A DNA stretch of 64,000 nt from Phymatolithon calcareum (Eukaryota > Rhodophyta > Florideophyceae > Hapalidiales), in the NCBI GenBank assembly GCA_977006965.1, contig OZ345372.1, positions 1,302,001 to 1,366,000 of the forward strand, given 5' to 3'. The position numbers and the translations under genes were made by a program. The notes beneath the pieces are model-generated. The model ran no database searches and had not been told where the DNA came from. It was given only the letters and a program-made list of their open reading frames with translations. Of this stretch, positions 11,501-20,298 are shown piece by piece. How positions within the stretch are numbered: position 1 is the first letter of the stretch; each line of letters opens with the position of its first letter.

Positions 11501-11667
11501 CACCGATCTCAGGAAACCTGAGCGCCGAATGCCGGTCATTCTTGAGCGCCTGCTGGATATGGTCGCCGGAGGAGCGACCGAGTGCGGCACAACTGCTTAA
11601 GCATCCGTTTATTCTCAAGGCCCGCAAGTTCAGCGGTGATGCGAAGAAATCGACGATGTCGTCATGA
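8530..11667 (+). CDS. Armadillo-repeat Ser/Thr protein kinase (STE/MAP3K-like)
   Basis: A 1045-codon open frame. The kinase domain covers about residues 775-1035: Gly-rich loop GKGGYGAV from 782, VAIK lysine at 804, HRDLKPAN with catalytic Asp at 896, DFG at 914, and GTPWYIAPEMI followed by DIWSLGC. The activation segment and the ELATGRRPYHEL stretch resemble the STE11/Cdc15/MAP3K-epsilon group. Residues about 260-620 are Ala/Leu-rich helical repeats of armadillo type. The N-terminal 250 residues are basic, Pro/Ser/Ala-rich and probably disordered. All catalytic residues are present, so it should be active. The true start is uncertain: ATGs at 8530, 8665 and 8773 are in frame, and the last (MLGIFRRKDKRGRG) is plausible because the sequence before it is C/T-rich like a leader. 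No introns are needed. The target is unknown. Confidence 0.9.
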   Translation: MDSFFKLAIFPRSHRPAQPLHRRINASYPAVTLFSALVSSRLAYKMRFPPLRRRTTPLPAASSPATPLVPRRHSPPPTKNNMLGIFRRKDKRGRGAAPAPAQQAPAPAPAPLRDRNAPLPIQRSRTTPARPLAAKENAAITAPTHKRSTSGDDVSASGGSFYSSAKQPPPTRRVKIRQHPRPHNAVPGSPQKEKTRRPKYPPKHEPAVSNKSAANDRRRSYKAAPSAYAEAPRPSLDKPAHRRRPSADKTPSNTWPHVDLAAALRVDDVKAMDLAIRKLAHAARDNAAGTKMIGEGVACSLMALLKHEKATLDMRRCATYAIAELATVDTSEAALVAAGTVPVLVWLINPTNNSDRITLGSACRALRNLLGGSEPTAIQAARYGCVDPLLRLIDGRSERPEEPDVVPEAAAALANLAHHGYRFQSYVIKHNGLISINTLGAKTENEEALFHIVNVLAEFARLQKWHGPIVATGGLTTAFHALRTAQDKDVAAEAARLIGNVGVTKKARSAVRDAGGSVMLIERLAMVESFKETLPSLNICDAIANICTDHRAASDALSHCDGAAVLLRVYTDDGAAEKLVKKAFRALQVLAHGSTTRRAKVLYAVGEELRQVAGRPLKRLYDLRQAILEAFEADDHARQQPLPESLDKLSRASVRLINSGVVGAPAARQAAAQGKPRPIREARQAPAKAAQQPEFARGPTDRSKFRSTGRVLSVARNHGRGRPPASVKALAAAAEEEDDDYDIPRANEQALADDADARARMLAREADGGMEKDFFEVGQELGKGGYGAVFLAKDLRTGDLVAIKQFHQSGALVDRKAIKEQQIWKGLHHMNVVEFKGSFVGDNGSLNLVVEYVDGLSLAEHLSQYSAFPETLVAEIARQVLSGLEYLHDNGVTHRDLKPANILVDHNAAVKICDFGVSRSENVQTINPGQQHMVGTPWYIAPEMIEYRPYTTSVDIWSLGCTVLELATGRRPYHELSAMQVLFRMVEDRCPPISGNLSAECRSFLSACWIWSPEERPSAAQLLKHPFILKARKFSGDAKKSTMSS

Positions 11668-11971
11668 CGAATGGTGGTGCTTCTTTTTGTTGTCTGTGCC
11701 TATTACGTCCTTTACCTTTATCTGGAGTGTGTATATGAACGTCGGTGCGAGGTCGGCGATTATCATCATTTTGAAGGAGTGTATCTCTTCACCTGTGTTG
11801 GACCCTTGTTTTCGTATTATCCCATTTCTCAACTCTGACTGATAAGCAGCTCTATATAAACTATTCCCTATTTGTCTTGTACTTGCTCACAATTGACTTC
11901 AACTGACTGTAGTGAAAAATGTCATCTTTGCATGGGGCAAATTTTGCGTGAAACAGATACGCCAACGACTA
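11668..11971. other. Shared 3' region between convergent genes
   Basis: A short spacer between the kinase gene (+) and the NTF2-like gene (-), which end towards each other. It is T-rich after 11680. I see no gene in it. Confidence 0.5.
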
Positions 11972-12457
11972 TTATTCATTCTCGCTGTCGCGTAGCACGA
12001 ACAAGATGAGGCTTTCGTGCCAAATTCGCCACTTGCCATCAACGAAACGGAAAACCAACTGTCGACAGAACGGGGACGTGTCTGTCTCCCCTTGACGAGC
12101 AAGCACACCCGTAGCAACCGCAGCGATATGCGCAGGCGTATAACTTGCATTAGCCACAACTTGCGTGCATCGAGAGCCAAGAAGGTTACCGTCTGCCAGC
12201 ATGGCGATTATTTCTGCCGGTCCTCGAGCACACTCACTTCCGAATCGGACCTCCGCCTCAGAAGCGTATTGCATACTAAGGCATGCACTTGCGCACCAAG
12301 CGCGACTTTGCGCCACAGCAATGTGCAAATCGCGGACAAGCCGAGCGCCCAGGGCCGCGCCCTGAGCAGTTGCGGACGGGAGTGCGGCGGCGCGGATTGG
12401 CGTTACCGGGGCTGCCGAAGGGAAGGACTTTGGGGCAGGTGCGTTCCATCTCACCAT
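11972..12457 (-). CDS. Small NTF2-like domain protein
   Basis: 161 residues on the minus strand. The last 110 residues have the pattern of the NTF2 fold: an amphipathic first helix, a G-P-A-E-I-I stretch in the place of the usual G-x-x-x-I helix, a strand ending in V-A-T-G-V-L, and a paired C-terminal strand segment (FCRQLVFRFVDGKWRI) followed by H-E-S. NTF2-like proteins are small binding or transport domains (Ran-GDP import, mRNA export, RNA-binding partners, or enzymes), so no specific job can be given. The first ~35 residues are Ala/Pro-rich. The start ATG is followed directly by GTGAG, so an upstream exon cannot be excluded. It lies tail-to-tail with the kinase gene and head-to-head with the next gene, 485 bp away. 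The fold call is by pattern, not by alignment. Confidence 0.5.
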   Translation of the reverse strand: MVRWNAPAPKSFPSAAPVTPIRAAALPSATAQGAALGARLVRDLHIAVAQSRAWCASACLSMQYASEAEVRFGSECARGPAEIIAMLADGNLLGSRCTQVVANASYTPAHIAAVATGVLARQGETDTSPFCRQLVFRFVDGKWRIWHESLILFVLRDSENE

Positions 12458-12942
12458 TGCAAACGTTTCGAATCGAAGCGCACTTTGCGCAGTTGCTTCA
12501 CCACGAAGTCAGATTGCGAAAATACTTCTTGCCTGCAAAAGCACTGGTCGAGAAGACAGATACTGGAACCGAAAAGTGCGATAGCTGAAGATCAGCATTT
12601 GTATTGATGGCCATGGCTTCGCCGTTATGGGACCTACTGTACCATGAACGACGCAGAATTCCAAGTTTTGTTCCTCTTTTCTGTTCAGTCCGTCAGATAG
12701 ATTGAAAAGAAAAGCAGATGATGGCAATAGGGAATGATGGGGTGCTCATATTATGATCTACAGTACTTGCAGATCCAATTATTCCTCGCCAACGCACGTC
12801 CATACATGAATTTGATACAGGCAGCGGACTTCGCTGTTATCTTTACCCACATGTAGAATGCGGCTTCGCAGCGCTCGCCAGATAACTTTTCTCCCCCCGG
12901 CGAGAAGATTTCTGAAGTGACTGCGCGCCCATCAGCTCAGTA
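12458..12942. other. Possible bidirectional promoter region
   Basis: This spacer separates two divergently oriented genes. It has TACTGTAC-related words near 12636 and 12758 but no clear TATA box. I see no gene in it. Confidence 0.4.
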
Positions 12943-14925
12943 GTGATGGTTTCAACGAGTACAAGTGATGATCCCATGATTGACAAGAATGCTTTGCAAT
13001 CTGCCCTCCTGCGCCTGTTCAATTGTGTCCAAATCGACGCGCGACCCCGTGACAATCAGGTAAACCGTCAGACCCAACAGCGCGCTCTGGAGAATGGATA
13101 TGTGCTGGATGGTACATTCCAGCCAGATGACTCCTTGCTCGATATCATCGAGTCCCAAATCGGCATATCGGGCGAGAAAGCCAACAGCTCTTTCCACAAG
13201 AGCTGGGAAAAAGTCCTCACTGCAGACATGAGAATTCTCGTCGTGCAACAGATTCTGCATTACATTTCTACATATGGATTTGAAAGCCTTGGTGTCTACA
13301 CGAGTGAAACTATCTACATTCCGAGGGAAGTGCTTAAAGTTCCTGATGTCACCGATCAGCTCCCTCTCGTCGTTATTCACGGGTATAGCGCCTTGGAAAT
13401 ACTCGAAAAAATCAAATCTCTCGGTGGCATGGGTATCGCACTGGCTGACCGAACTCTTGAGGACATCATGACTATTGTGAAAGCAAACAAATACTCTCCG
13501 GACTATCTTGAAGACATCTCCAACAGAGAACTTCTAGGCTTGCTCCGCGAATTCTATGGCATTGTGCCTGACAAACCGGTCGAATTTCTCCGCCACCTAA
13601 TAATCAAACTCACCAGTAGCTCATTGCTTATTAAGAACAAGGAGCTCATCGAGAAGATCAAACAATCGGATGGCAACACACTCGATGCTCTAATTGCACT
13701 GGCCCCACAAAATCTGGCTTCAGTTTTCCTGCGTTACAAGCCCATTTTTCTCGCCATGAAATCCATAACGCGAAACAAGGCCTTCTTCAATCGTCTACGT
13801 AAGGATGCAGTTCGCCTGCACAAGCCACTCCCTCCAGATAACCTCAACTGCGTGACAAACAACATCAAGCGTGGTACGCTCAATCTCGAGCATCTCCACA
13901 ACTGGCTCGAATCTGCCACGGTCTTCCGCAAGGCTCGACTTGCGTATGCTCTACACACCCGGACCATGCACGGTGACTCTATCTTGTACAAAATTCGTAA
14001 CGGCACCGGCTGGGCCACGTCCTTCAAATGGTCCCATCAAGAGCAGGCCAAGGAGGCCCTCAATGTTGTCCTCGCTTCTCTTGCGCGCGGGCTAGAGCCC
14101 GCCGTGTCGGGCAAGACCATTTACGTCCCAGAAGGTGTCGGCTATGCAATTCCCGCAACGGAGAAGCAATTCCTTGGTAATTTTCCGCTTGGTACGTACG
14201 TCGAGGTACCCGACAACATGATAGTTGGCATTTACTGGGAAGATGTCGATGGATATAGAGTCGATCTTGATCTGTCTGGCTTGAGCCAGGAAGGGAAAAT
14301 CGGATGGGACGGTGCCATTCGTTCCATTGACAATGTGGCTGCCTTCTCGGGCGACATCACGGCGGCTCCTAATGGCGCATCAGAAATGTTCTGGTTCAAC
14401 GGCCTCGCGTCCCCACATACACTCCACGTGAATTACTACAACTACGAAAGTTGTCACCCGGTGCCGGCGCGCGTGTTCGTCGCATGTGATGAGCCCAGTG
14501 ACTTCGGTGAGAACTATGCCGTTAACCAGAACAAAATCCACGCTCTCGCCAATGTGGAATTCTCGAAGAAGCACAATACAATAGGGCTTGTTTCAAGCGT
14601 GGAAGGACATAACAGGTTTTACTTCACGTATGTTTCATTGGGAAGAGGCCGCTCCTCGTCAAATAACGAGCATGCAAGACATGCTCGCGAGTTCTTAGTT
14701 CGTTCCGCGCTCAACCCACTCCTGTTCAACAGTTTGCTTGCCGCGGCTGGAGCTCATATTGTGAAGGAGAAGCCAAAAAATGGTGACTTCATCGACCTCT
14801 CCCCAAGCGCCTTAGACCGTATGACGATCATTAACTTGCTAATGGGCATCAGCACCCCTTGTCAGTCAGCTGTTGCTAATTTAGCAACAGAGCCTGGCAA
14901 TGTATCTCCTGCACTACCTGAATAA
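12943..14925 (+). CDS. Large protein of unknown function, C-terminal half resembling bacterial TerD-like proteins
   Basis: An intact 660-codon frame with balanced codon use and no introns, so very likely a real gene. There is no signal peptide or membrane segment. Residues 1-300 are mostly helical. Residues about 390-500 appear to form a beta-rich domain: a G-T-Y-V-E-V-P stretch, then I-Y-W-E-D-V-D-G-Y-R-V-D-L-D-L-S and further on SGD-x-T-x-A-P-x-G-A-S-E. This combination reminds me of the C-terminal part of the bacterial MXAN_6230/SCO0854-type proteins, distantly related to TerD calcium-binding domains. I see no RING-type cysteine cluster. The similarity is recalled, not computed. If right, it suggests transfer from bacteria or a mobile genetic source. 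The first ATG (12943) is followed at once by a second, and either may be used. Function unknown. Confidence 0.8.
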   Translation: MMVSTSTSDDPMIDKNALQSALLRLFNCVQIDARPRDNQVNRQTQQRALENGYVLDGTFQPDDSLLDIIESQIGISGEKANSSFHKSWEKVLTADMRILVVQQILHYISTYGFESLGVYTSETIYIPREVLKVPDVTDQLPLVVIHGYSALEILEKIKSLGGMGIALADRTLEDIMTIVKANKYSPDYLEDISNRELLGLLREFYGIVPDKPVEFLRHLIIKLTSSSLLIKNKELIEKIKQSDGNTLDALIALAPQNLASVFLRYKPIFLAMKSITRNKAFFNRLRKDAVRLHKPLPPDNLNCVTNNIKRGTLNLEHLHNWLESATVFRKARLAYALHTRTMHGDSILYKIRNGTGWATSFKWSHQEQAKEALNVVLASLARGLEPAVSGKTIYVPEGVGYAIPATEKQFLGNFPLGTYVEVPDNMIVGIYWEDVDGYRVDLDLSGLSQEGKIGWDGAIRSIDNVAAFSGDITAAPNGASEMFWFNGLASPHTLHVNYYNYESCHPVPARVFVACDEPSDFGENYAVNQNKIHALANVEFSKKHNTIGLVSSVEGHNRFYFTYVSLGRGRSSSNNEHARHAREFLVRSALNPLLFNSLLAAAGAHIVKEKPKNGDFIDLSPSALDRMTIINLLMGISTPCQSAVANLATEPGNVSPALPE

Positions 14926-15068
14926 GGCCCCCTCTTGCAACCAGTTTCTGAACCACCTGCGTGCTCTCCCGTGAAACCACATGTGGATATTCTCGGGTGC
15001 TATCTATGAAGAAAACGAGCATCGGTTCTATCGTATGTAGGAGGGTCGTGTGTGTCGTCCGATACTCC

Positions 15069-15076
15069 CTTGGGAG
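15069..15076. repeat. Left 8-bp target-site duplication of hAT element 1
   Basis: CTTGGGAG here is repeated exactly at 16424-16431, directly abutting both ends of the inverted-repeat element between them. Eight bases is the hallmark duplication length of hAT transposons. Confidence 0.9.
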
Positions 15077-16423
15077 CAGGGGTAGGAGCAATATAATTGG
15101 AGAGAATTGGAAACAAATCGTACGCCAAAATATATATTGCAATTATTCTTGCCACGAAAATTAAAAATTGCTATTGCTATCCTTTGACTTTGCAATAATT
15201 GCAATAATGCCAATTAATTGCAATTAATTGAAGATTTCTCCCGGTTTTTTCATTCCTCTACTAATTGGACCCTCTGCACGCTCGAACAGCCTGGGAGACT
15301 AGATGCTGATCCCAAAATCAGCTGTTTACTTTCGAAAACAAAAGTGACTCGAAAAGCACGGGTTCAAGCCTGGAGCGTTGATCAGTAAAGACACACTTCG
15401 CAAGACTCCAAAGTCGTTCTACTTCAGGAGTGGAAGCCAAAATAAAATCACAATTGATGTACTCCTCTTCATGAGAACTGTCGTCTCCACCATTGAGTAT
15501 GTCTTCAATGCCATCAGGAGCAATCCGTTGCGGAATATGGTGATTCTCGACTAATTCACGCAACAATCCTTGACAGGCATCACGCTCTTCAGCCGTCATA
15601 GTATGCATCCTCCTTTGCTGTATTTTCACGACGCCAGATTCAAAATGAGGATCTGATACAATGGCACTGGTTGCACAAATGTACTGAGTTCCGAGTCCGC
15701 AGCCTCCAAGTGGGCTCTGATCGGTGTTAGGATCATTTTTCTGCTGAGAAACAAGCTGGATAAGTCCATTCAGCATGGCTCGCCCCTTCGACAGGCGAAT
15801 TCCCTGGTCCTGAAGTTTCTTGGTTACCTTTTTTATAACTTCAAACATGCGAGTGTACCTTTGCACACGATGTGCAAAGCTTGCACTATCATTAAGGATC
15901 ATGTCACAATCCGAATTGTTACTTATCTCAGAAAGCTGTGGCGAATCCTAAGGAATCGTTCAAACATATAAAACAACCCGGACCAGCGAGTCTTGTTTGG
16001 CTTGAGAGGTTTCAGATCAGTGAGGTTTCTAAGAGCAGCAGCGCTCTTGATCTTGCGCTTGGCTTACAGCATAGTATCCTCCATGCTTTCATTGACAGCT
16101 GACAGATGACTGCAATATGTATGGCAGGCGGTTTGCAAAACTAGCATCTTAGTAGACCGGCAGGTGAGGGTCGTCTGGCGATAGTCGCCCAGAGATAGTC
16201 GCCAGGTGTCAGCAGAAGCATTCGTTTGTCTTGGTGGTAAACGTCAACAACAAAGAAGCAATTAATTGGAATTAATCGGAGAATGTTTACGGCAACAAAT
16301 AAATTATTGCAATTATTCAGAGAAGAAAAATTAATAATTGGAATTGGAGGGTTTTCGAAAATTAAGTATTGCATTGCACTAATTGCAATTAATTTTTTTC
16401 CAATTAATTTTATCGCACCCCTG
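15077..16423 (-). mobile_element. hAT-family DNA transposon 1
   Basis: 1347 bp, bounded by exact 8-bp duplications. Both ends start CAGGGGT when read inward, and the similarity continues imperfectly for about 24 bases into an AATTGG block. CAGGG ends plus 8-bp duplications define hAT elements. Both subterminal regions are dense in AATTGCAATTAATT-type words (15135-15230 and 16255-16415), likely transposase-binding sites. The inside encodes a transposase C-terminus on the minus strand. At 1.35 kb it is too short for a complete hAT transposase (usually 600 residues or more), so it is a deleted, probably non-autonomous copy. Confidence 0.9.
15318..15902 (-). pseudogene. hAT transposase C-terminal fragment
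   Basis: A 194-residue frame. Its last 50 residues (C-D-F-I-L-A-S-T-P-E-V-E-R-L-W-S-L-A-K, then L-E-P-V-L-F-E-S-L-L-F) match the hAT dimerisation region, where an E-R-x-F/W-S-x-A motif precedes a leucine-rich L-E-x-x-L-F-L-K-V-N ending. The upstream part carries the helical stretch that usually leads into it (V-T-K-K-L-Q). The N-terminal BED finger and most of the RNase H-like catalytic core are missing, so this is a remnant. The frame stops right after K-V-N-S; the related tail continuing N-R-S-Y-W survives in hAT element 2. Confidence 0.8.
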
Positions 16424-16431
16424 CTTGGGAG
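16424..16431. repeat. Right 8-bp target-site duplication of hAT element 1
   Basis: CTTGGGAG, identical to 15069-15076. Confidence 0.9.
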
Positions 16432-17015
16432 AGTCATATATGAGAGGAAGTGGACAAGTAGGAGCAATGAGTAAACCACTCTGGACGTGAGGAAAAATGG
16501 ATTATGGGGACAGAGCGAGTAAGGTTTCTAGCACACGTTGGCAAACGTGAAACCAAGGCGCATTTGATTAATTGATTCATGGAAATGTATGTCACAAATA
16601 GCGAAACTGTCTGTTGGAATTGTTGCGTGTAACAGCTTAGCAATTGAATCGAGCCAATTGCAGCACAGAGCCGAGAAGGTCTATGTGCGAGCAGTGGAAA
16701 GTTATACAGGGGGAGGAAAGCAAGTCGATTGTCATATCGTTTTTCTCAAGCGTGCATATGTTGTCTGTATGATGTGTGAACGGCAATACGAAATGCATCA
16801 TAAAAGTATGTGAGAAAGCTAAAATAACAGTCAGGAAGTGGTGAAAATAGGGTGACCGAATGTTGTGACTGCTTTTTAGATATATTTTTGAATACTCGAA
16901 ACCCCCTCATAATTTACCGTGCACAACGCCACCAACTTTTCAGTATAATCTTGGAAACTTCCAAATCTTGCTTTCCTCCCCCTGCTTAACTTTCCTCTGG
17001 TGCGAGAGTACAGGT
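16432..17015. other. Spacer between two DNA transposons
   Basis: No gene recognised; AT-rich in places. Confidence 0.5.
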
Positions 17016-17214
17016 CCTAGTGTCTATTTGACGAACCCCCTCAATTGGAGGGTATTTCCCTCAATTGAGGGGCGTTTTGAAAGCTCAAAAAAGTTTGTAA
17101 AAAGAATGCGGAACGGGTCATTCGCGCCACACTTAGTAAGGCGGGGTCGTGCTCTGTGTGAGAAGTACCGGAACTAATAGGATATAAAAGCTTCGCTCGG
17201 CTCTGGAAACGATA

Positions 17215-17847
17215 ATGTGCTGGTCAATTATAAGAATCACATCCACCATGCCACGAGAAAAAGACCCGCGCCGAGTGGTCGGTGCACCCGTACACTCAAA
17301 AGAAACGTCTGTAACCAGTCTCGCAGAGTGCTGCAGACTATATGGGGCCTTGTCCAAGTCGAAAAAGGTGAACGGCACAGTTCAAGAGGTACTTGTGGAC
17401 GAAATTAACGGTCGCGCGAGCACATCACTTCGCGTGAAATGGGTGCTAGTTTGGCAACCGGTGATGAAGACTAAGATTTCGACAGTTAAGATTGTTAACA
17501 TCAAGGCAGGAAGCGCTGACGATGATATTTCAGTCGCTCAGCAGCTTGAACCGAACCAGCAGCGGCAAAGCGCGTCAACGCCAAGGCCCGCTTACAGTAC
17601 TCACCTGCGCCAATCTTCATCGCGAAACGCCAGCTCAATGACTCCAGTGGCAACCAAAAGCTCGGAAGAAACTCTCAGAAGCGTTGACCGACCTCGCTCT
17701 GGCTCTCTCGCCTACGCGTTGCAAGGCTCTTGGGATTGGAGTCATCAAAACGGCGACGAAAAAGTATCCCATGGATTATCTGTCAAGAATGGAGCCTTCG
17801 GAAACGGGCGAATGTGTCTCTATGGTTCGAAAATCTTTGAATGGTGA
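17215..17847 (+). pseudogene. piggyBac-like transposase, N-terminal part
   Basis: A 210-residue frame; Met codons at 17215 and 17248 are possible starts. The segment V-N-G-T-V-Q-E-V-L-V-D-E-I-N-G-R resembles the chromo-like or linker module found at the front of protist piggyBac-type transposases. After about residue 150 the frame is probably spurious, because the second frame (17684-18565) takes over the conserved sequence. No DDE aspartates are recognisable. Confidence 0.5.
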
Positions 17848-18565
17848 GCCTTCCATGATGGCGGCTATGTGGGTTGACAGAGAATGGCGATATTTTATTT
17901 CGACAACCTCTACGACCATGGAAGGTAAGCCGTACAATCGTGTTCGCTGGCCTCAGCTTGACAATGGACCTTCTCGTGTGGAACTCTCCGTGCCCCAGCC
18001 TGAAGTATGCGAGACATATTACTCTGCGTGCGCGCAAATCGACAGGTACAATCGATGTCGACAAGATGGTTTGGACATGGAGAAGAAAGTACGCACCCAC
18101 GACTGGTCATTTCGAGTGAGCACATCACTTCTGTCAATCTGCGTGGTTGATAGCTGGCTTCTGTTCTCTGGTGCTCATCCAGAGTCGCAGGACCACATAA
18201 CGCAGCGAAGATATTATGAAGTACTGGCTCAGCAACTGATCGATAACTCCTTCGATGCGCGCAATACGCGTCGACGTTCAGTTACTCCTGAACGTTCACT
18301 AGCCTCTGGGAGTGGTGTTGGAACCCACTTAACGCCGACGACAAAGAAAAGGAAAATCGCGAATGGCATGATGACTACTTTTGCTGTGCAAAACAACTGC
18401 AGAGTGTGCAAAGTCAAGAAGACAGCTCTTGTGTGCTCATCATGTAATAGGCTCGACGGTGCAGCACTATATGTTTGCGGTACTTCTACTGGTAGTAACT
18501 GTTTCGCTAAGCATGTTGAAGATATCCATGAGCTGGACGCATTCGATGCGACCGATAGTGAGTAG
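17684..18565 (+). pseudogene. piggyBac-like transposase, C-terminal part with cysteine-rich finger
   Basis: A 293-residue frame overlapping the previous one in a different register. Residues 18-30 (A-L-G-I-G-V-I-K-T-A-T-K-K) and the block P-Q-P-E-V-C-E-T-Y-Y-S-A-C-A-Q-I-D-R-Y-N-R-C-R-Q match the end of DDE_Tnp_1_7 transposases, where a Y-Y-x-x-x-x-x-I-D-x-x-N-x-x-R-Q pattern is typical. The tail has C-R-V-C, C-S-S-C, a further Cys and H-x4-H, a probable zinc finger. The first half of the catalytic domain is absent, so the pair cannot encode an active enzyme without a missing segment. Confidence 0.65.
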
Positions 18566-18636
18566 ATATGTGTGAAAAAATTATATAAATCTCATTCCCT
18601 CAATTGAGGGAAAATTTCCGTCAAATAGACACTAGG

Positions 18637-19857
18637 TCCGTTCAAATTAGAACGGTTTATATTCAGGTCGTCTTCCATCGTAGACAACTGTGGTTGAATA
18701 GATCCAGATATAGAAGCTGTACACCAATGATAAAGCTCTATTCAAATCCTGTATCTGCTTTCTCAAACGCATACATATGGTACAACTAACGAATTCAGTT
18801 TATGTTTTGGGAAAATCTTTGGCGCCGCATGCAAGCCAACGTACTCGTTACTTTGGGTTAACATGGATTTTGCTAGACTTACAAACTCTAACGACCATCT
18901 GTCGTATGATTTGGGGCAAGTAACATCCCATAGAGAATTCAGTATGAAGATGCAGTCATCACACTCGGCGCAGACAGCATCTCCCATCTATCCTTTCCTG
19001 TCGAACTGCTATCATTGCTCGGCTTAACGCGCCCTCAGAAATGGAACTGGAAGTGAAATGCGTATCGTATTATTTTCCAGTGCGCAATGGCAATGGTGAG
19101 GTCACATTGGCGCTGAGTCGAAGAATCAAGGTTCGAAACACTGAATTTGACGACGCACACTGCACTGATGCTATACTGCAGTACGCATGAACTTTTGGAC
19201 GTTTTTGAACGGTTCTGGCGAAAAAAGGAAGCAATGAAAATGTAAACATTATCATTGGTCCGGACAGTTTCTATACATCTCGAATTTCCGACTTCACCCG
19301 TCGAAGTTATCGACAGAGAGGGAGTTTGGTCCCGATATCTTGTTCATTTTTCAAGAAAAAGCCGAACGGATCGACCATACATTTTCAAGGCTATTCTGTG
19401 TTCCAAAACCTTGCAAATTCAACTGCGAAATACTCCGGTCCATCAGACGTTGTGTCCAATTTTGACATTTACGACAAGAGAAGTGACCAAAAACGACAAA
19501 GCAACTTAGATAATCTGTCTATCGAGAATCTGGCGCTCTTGACTCCAGTTACGTATGGAAGATACTTTGAATGTACTCTGGTCACCTTGCTGTGAAGCTT
19601 ATTATCAAAGATCGCCCGAAGCTCACCTGAGGATGTTCAACATGTTCTCAACTACTTTTCTCGGCGAAGACATGTTGCTGTTGTGTGCATGCTGCAGAGA
19701 AATTTTCACAATTCACTATCGGTGAGTGTTCTAATTCCATCTCAAGAGTATCCCAGGAATGCGGTTTGTGTGGGTTTCACAAGATAGATGGAAATGAAAA
19801 CATCTCCTCTTGCATAAGCGCCATGTTCTTCCTCGAGAGATTCTTCGACAAGAGCGT
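18637..19857. other. Spacer before the retrotransposon nest
   Basis: No gene recognised; frames near 19255-19595 have no motif I know. This is the last non-retrotransposon stretch of more than about 1 kb in the window. Confidence 0.5.
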
Positions 19858-20298
19858 TGTTGATGGAGGTTAGGGTAAAGATGAGGTGAAGGAAAAACTT
19901 TGGTTGGAAAGAACTAGTTGCGGAGAAGTTGAGATACGTGAGAATGAGTTCATTGGTTTATTGACTTGGCGGACCTCAGCTCTAGGATATATAGGCCTGA
20001 CAACTCGACTAGACTTGATTAAAACCCTAATTGACGACGGAGACACACTAACCCTAAACATATTTGTCATAATATTGTATGACACGTGTAACATAAAAAT
20101 CAAGAATTATCTACTGAGTGAGGGGAGTATGATTATCATACTTTTATCATACAATGACAGGTGTCACTGCGAATCTTCATGAATCCAAGTTCTGAGACAC
20201 TTTGTCTTTCGACGTGAGACGTGTACGCGTGTACCGAGATCAAACCGTGATTTTGAAGTGTGGTGCGAATAGTGCTTTAAGAAATCAGTCTTCCAACA
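19858..20298 (-). repeat. Type A LTR (3' LTR of copia element A)
   Basis: Starts TGTTGATGG and ends TTCCAACA. To its right lies CTCCCCCTTGATCGAGG, the reverse complement of a polypurine tract, so this is the 3' LTR of a minus-strand element. It contains the type A hallmarks: a GTGTACGCGTGTACC variant of the CACGTG repeat, a TATGATTATCATA palindrome, TATATAG, and AATAAA on the minus strand. Confidence 0.85.

Larger units (their letters stand above)
17016..18636 (+). mobile_element. piggyBac-like DNA transposon with deleted transposase
   Basis: 1621 bp between inverted repeats that share CCTAGTGTCTATTTGACG perfectly. The left copy begins at 17016; the right copy is inverted and ends at 18636. 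Each repeat is followed inward by a palindrome, CCCTCAATTGAGGG (about 17061-17074 and 18597-18610). Two internal frames carry pieces of a piggyBac-type (DDE_Tnp_1_7) transposase. I could not find the TTAA duplication expected of piggyBac: flanking bases on the two sides do not match. Either the family uses another target or the flanks have decayed. Confidence 0.75.

Noticed and set aside
12017-12607. 196-codon plus-strand frame opposite the NTF2-like gene
   Set aside because: It is antisense to the frame that shows a fold-like pattern, and its own protein is Cys/Arg/Ser-rich without domain pattern; read as a shadow.
15361-15376. GGTTCAAGCCTGG as a possible tRNA T-arm
   Set aside because: No matching acceptor, D or anticodon arms around it, and it lies in the hAT transposase frame.
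17021-17030. CACTA/EnSpm transposon ends at the CACTAGG word
   Set aside because: CACTA faces the wrong way at the right end, and the internal protein is piggyBac-like.
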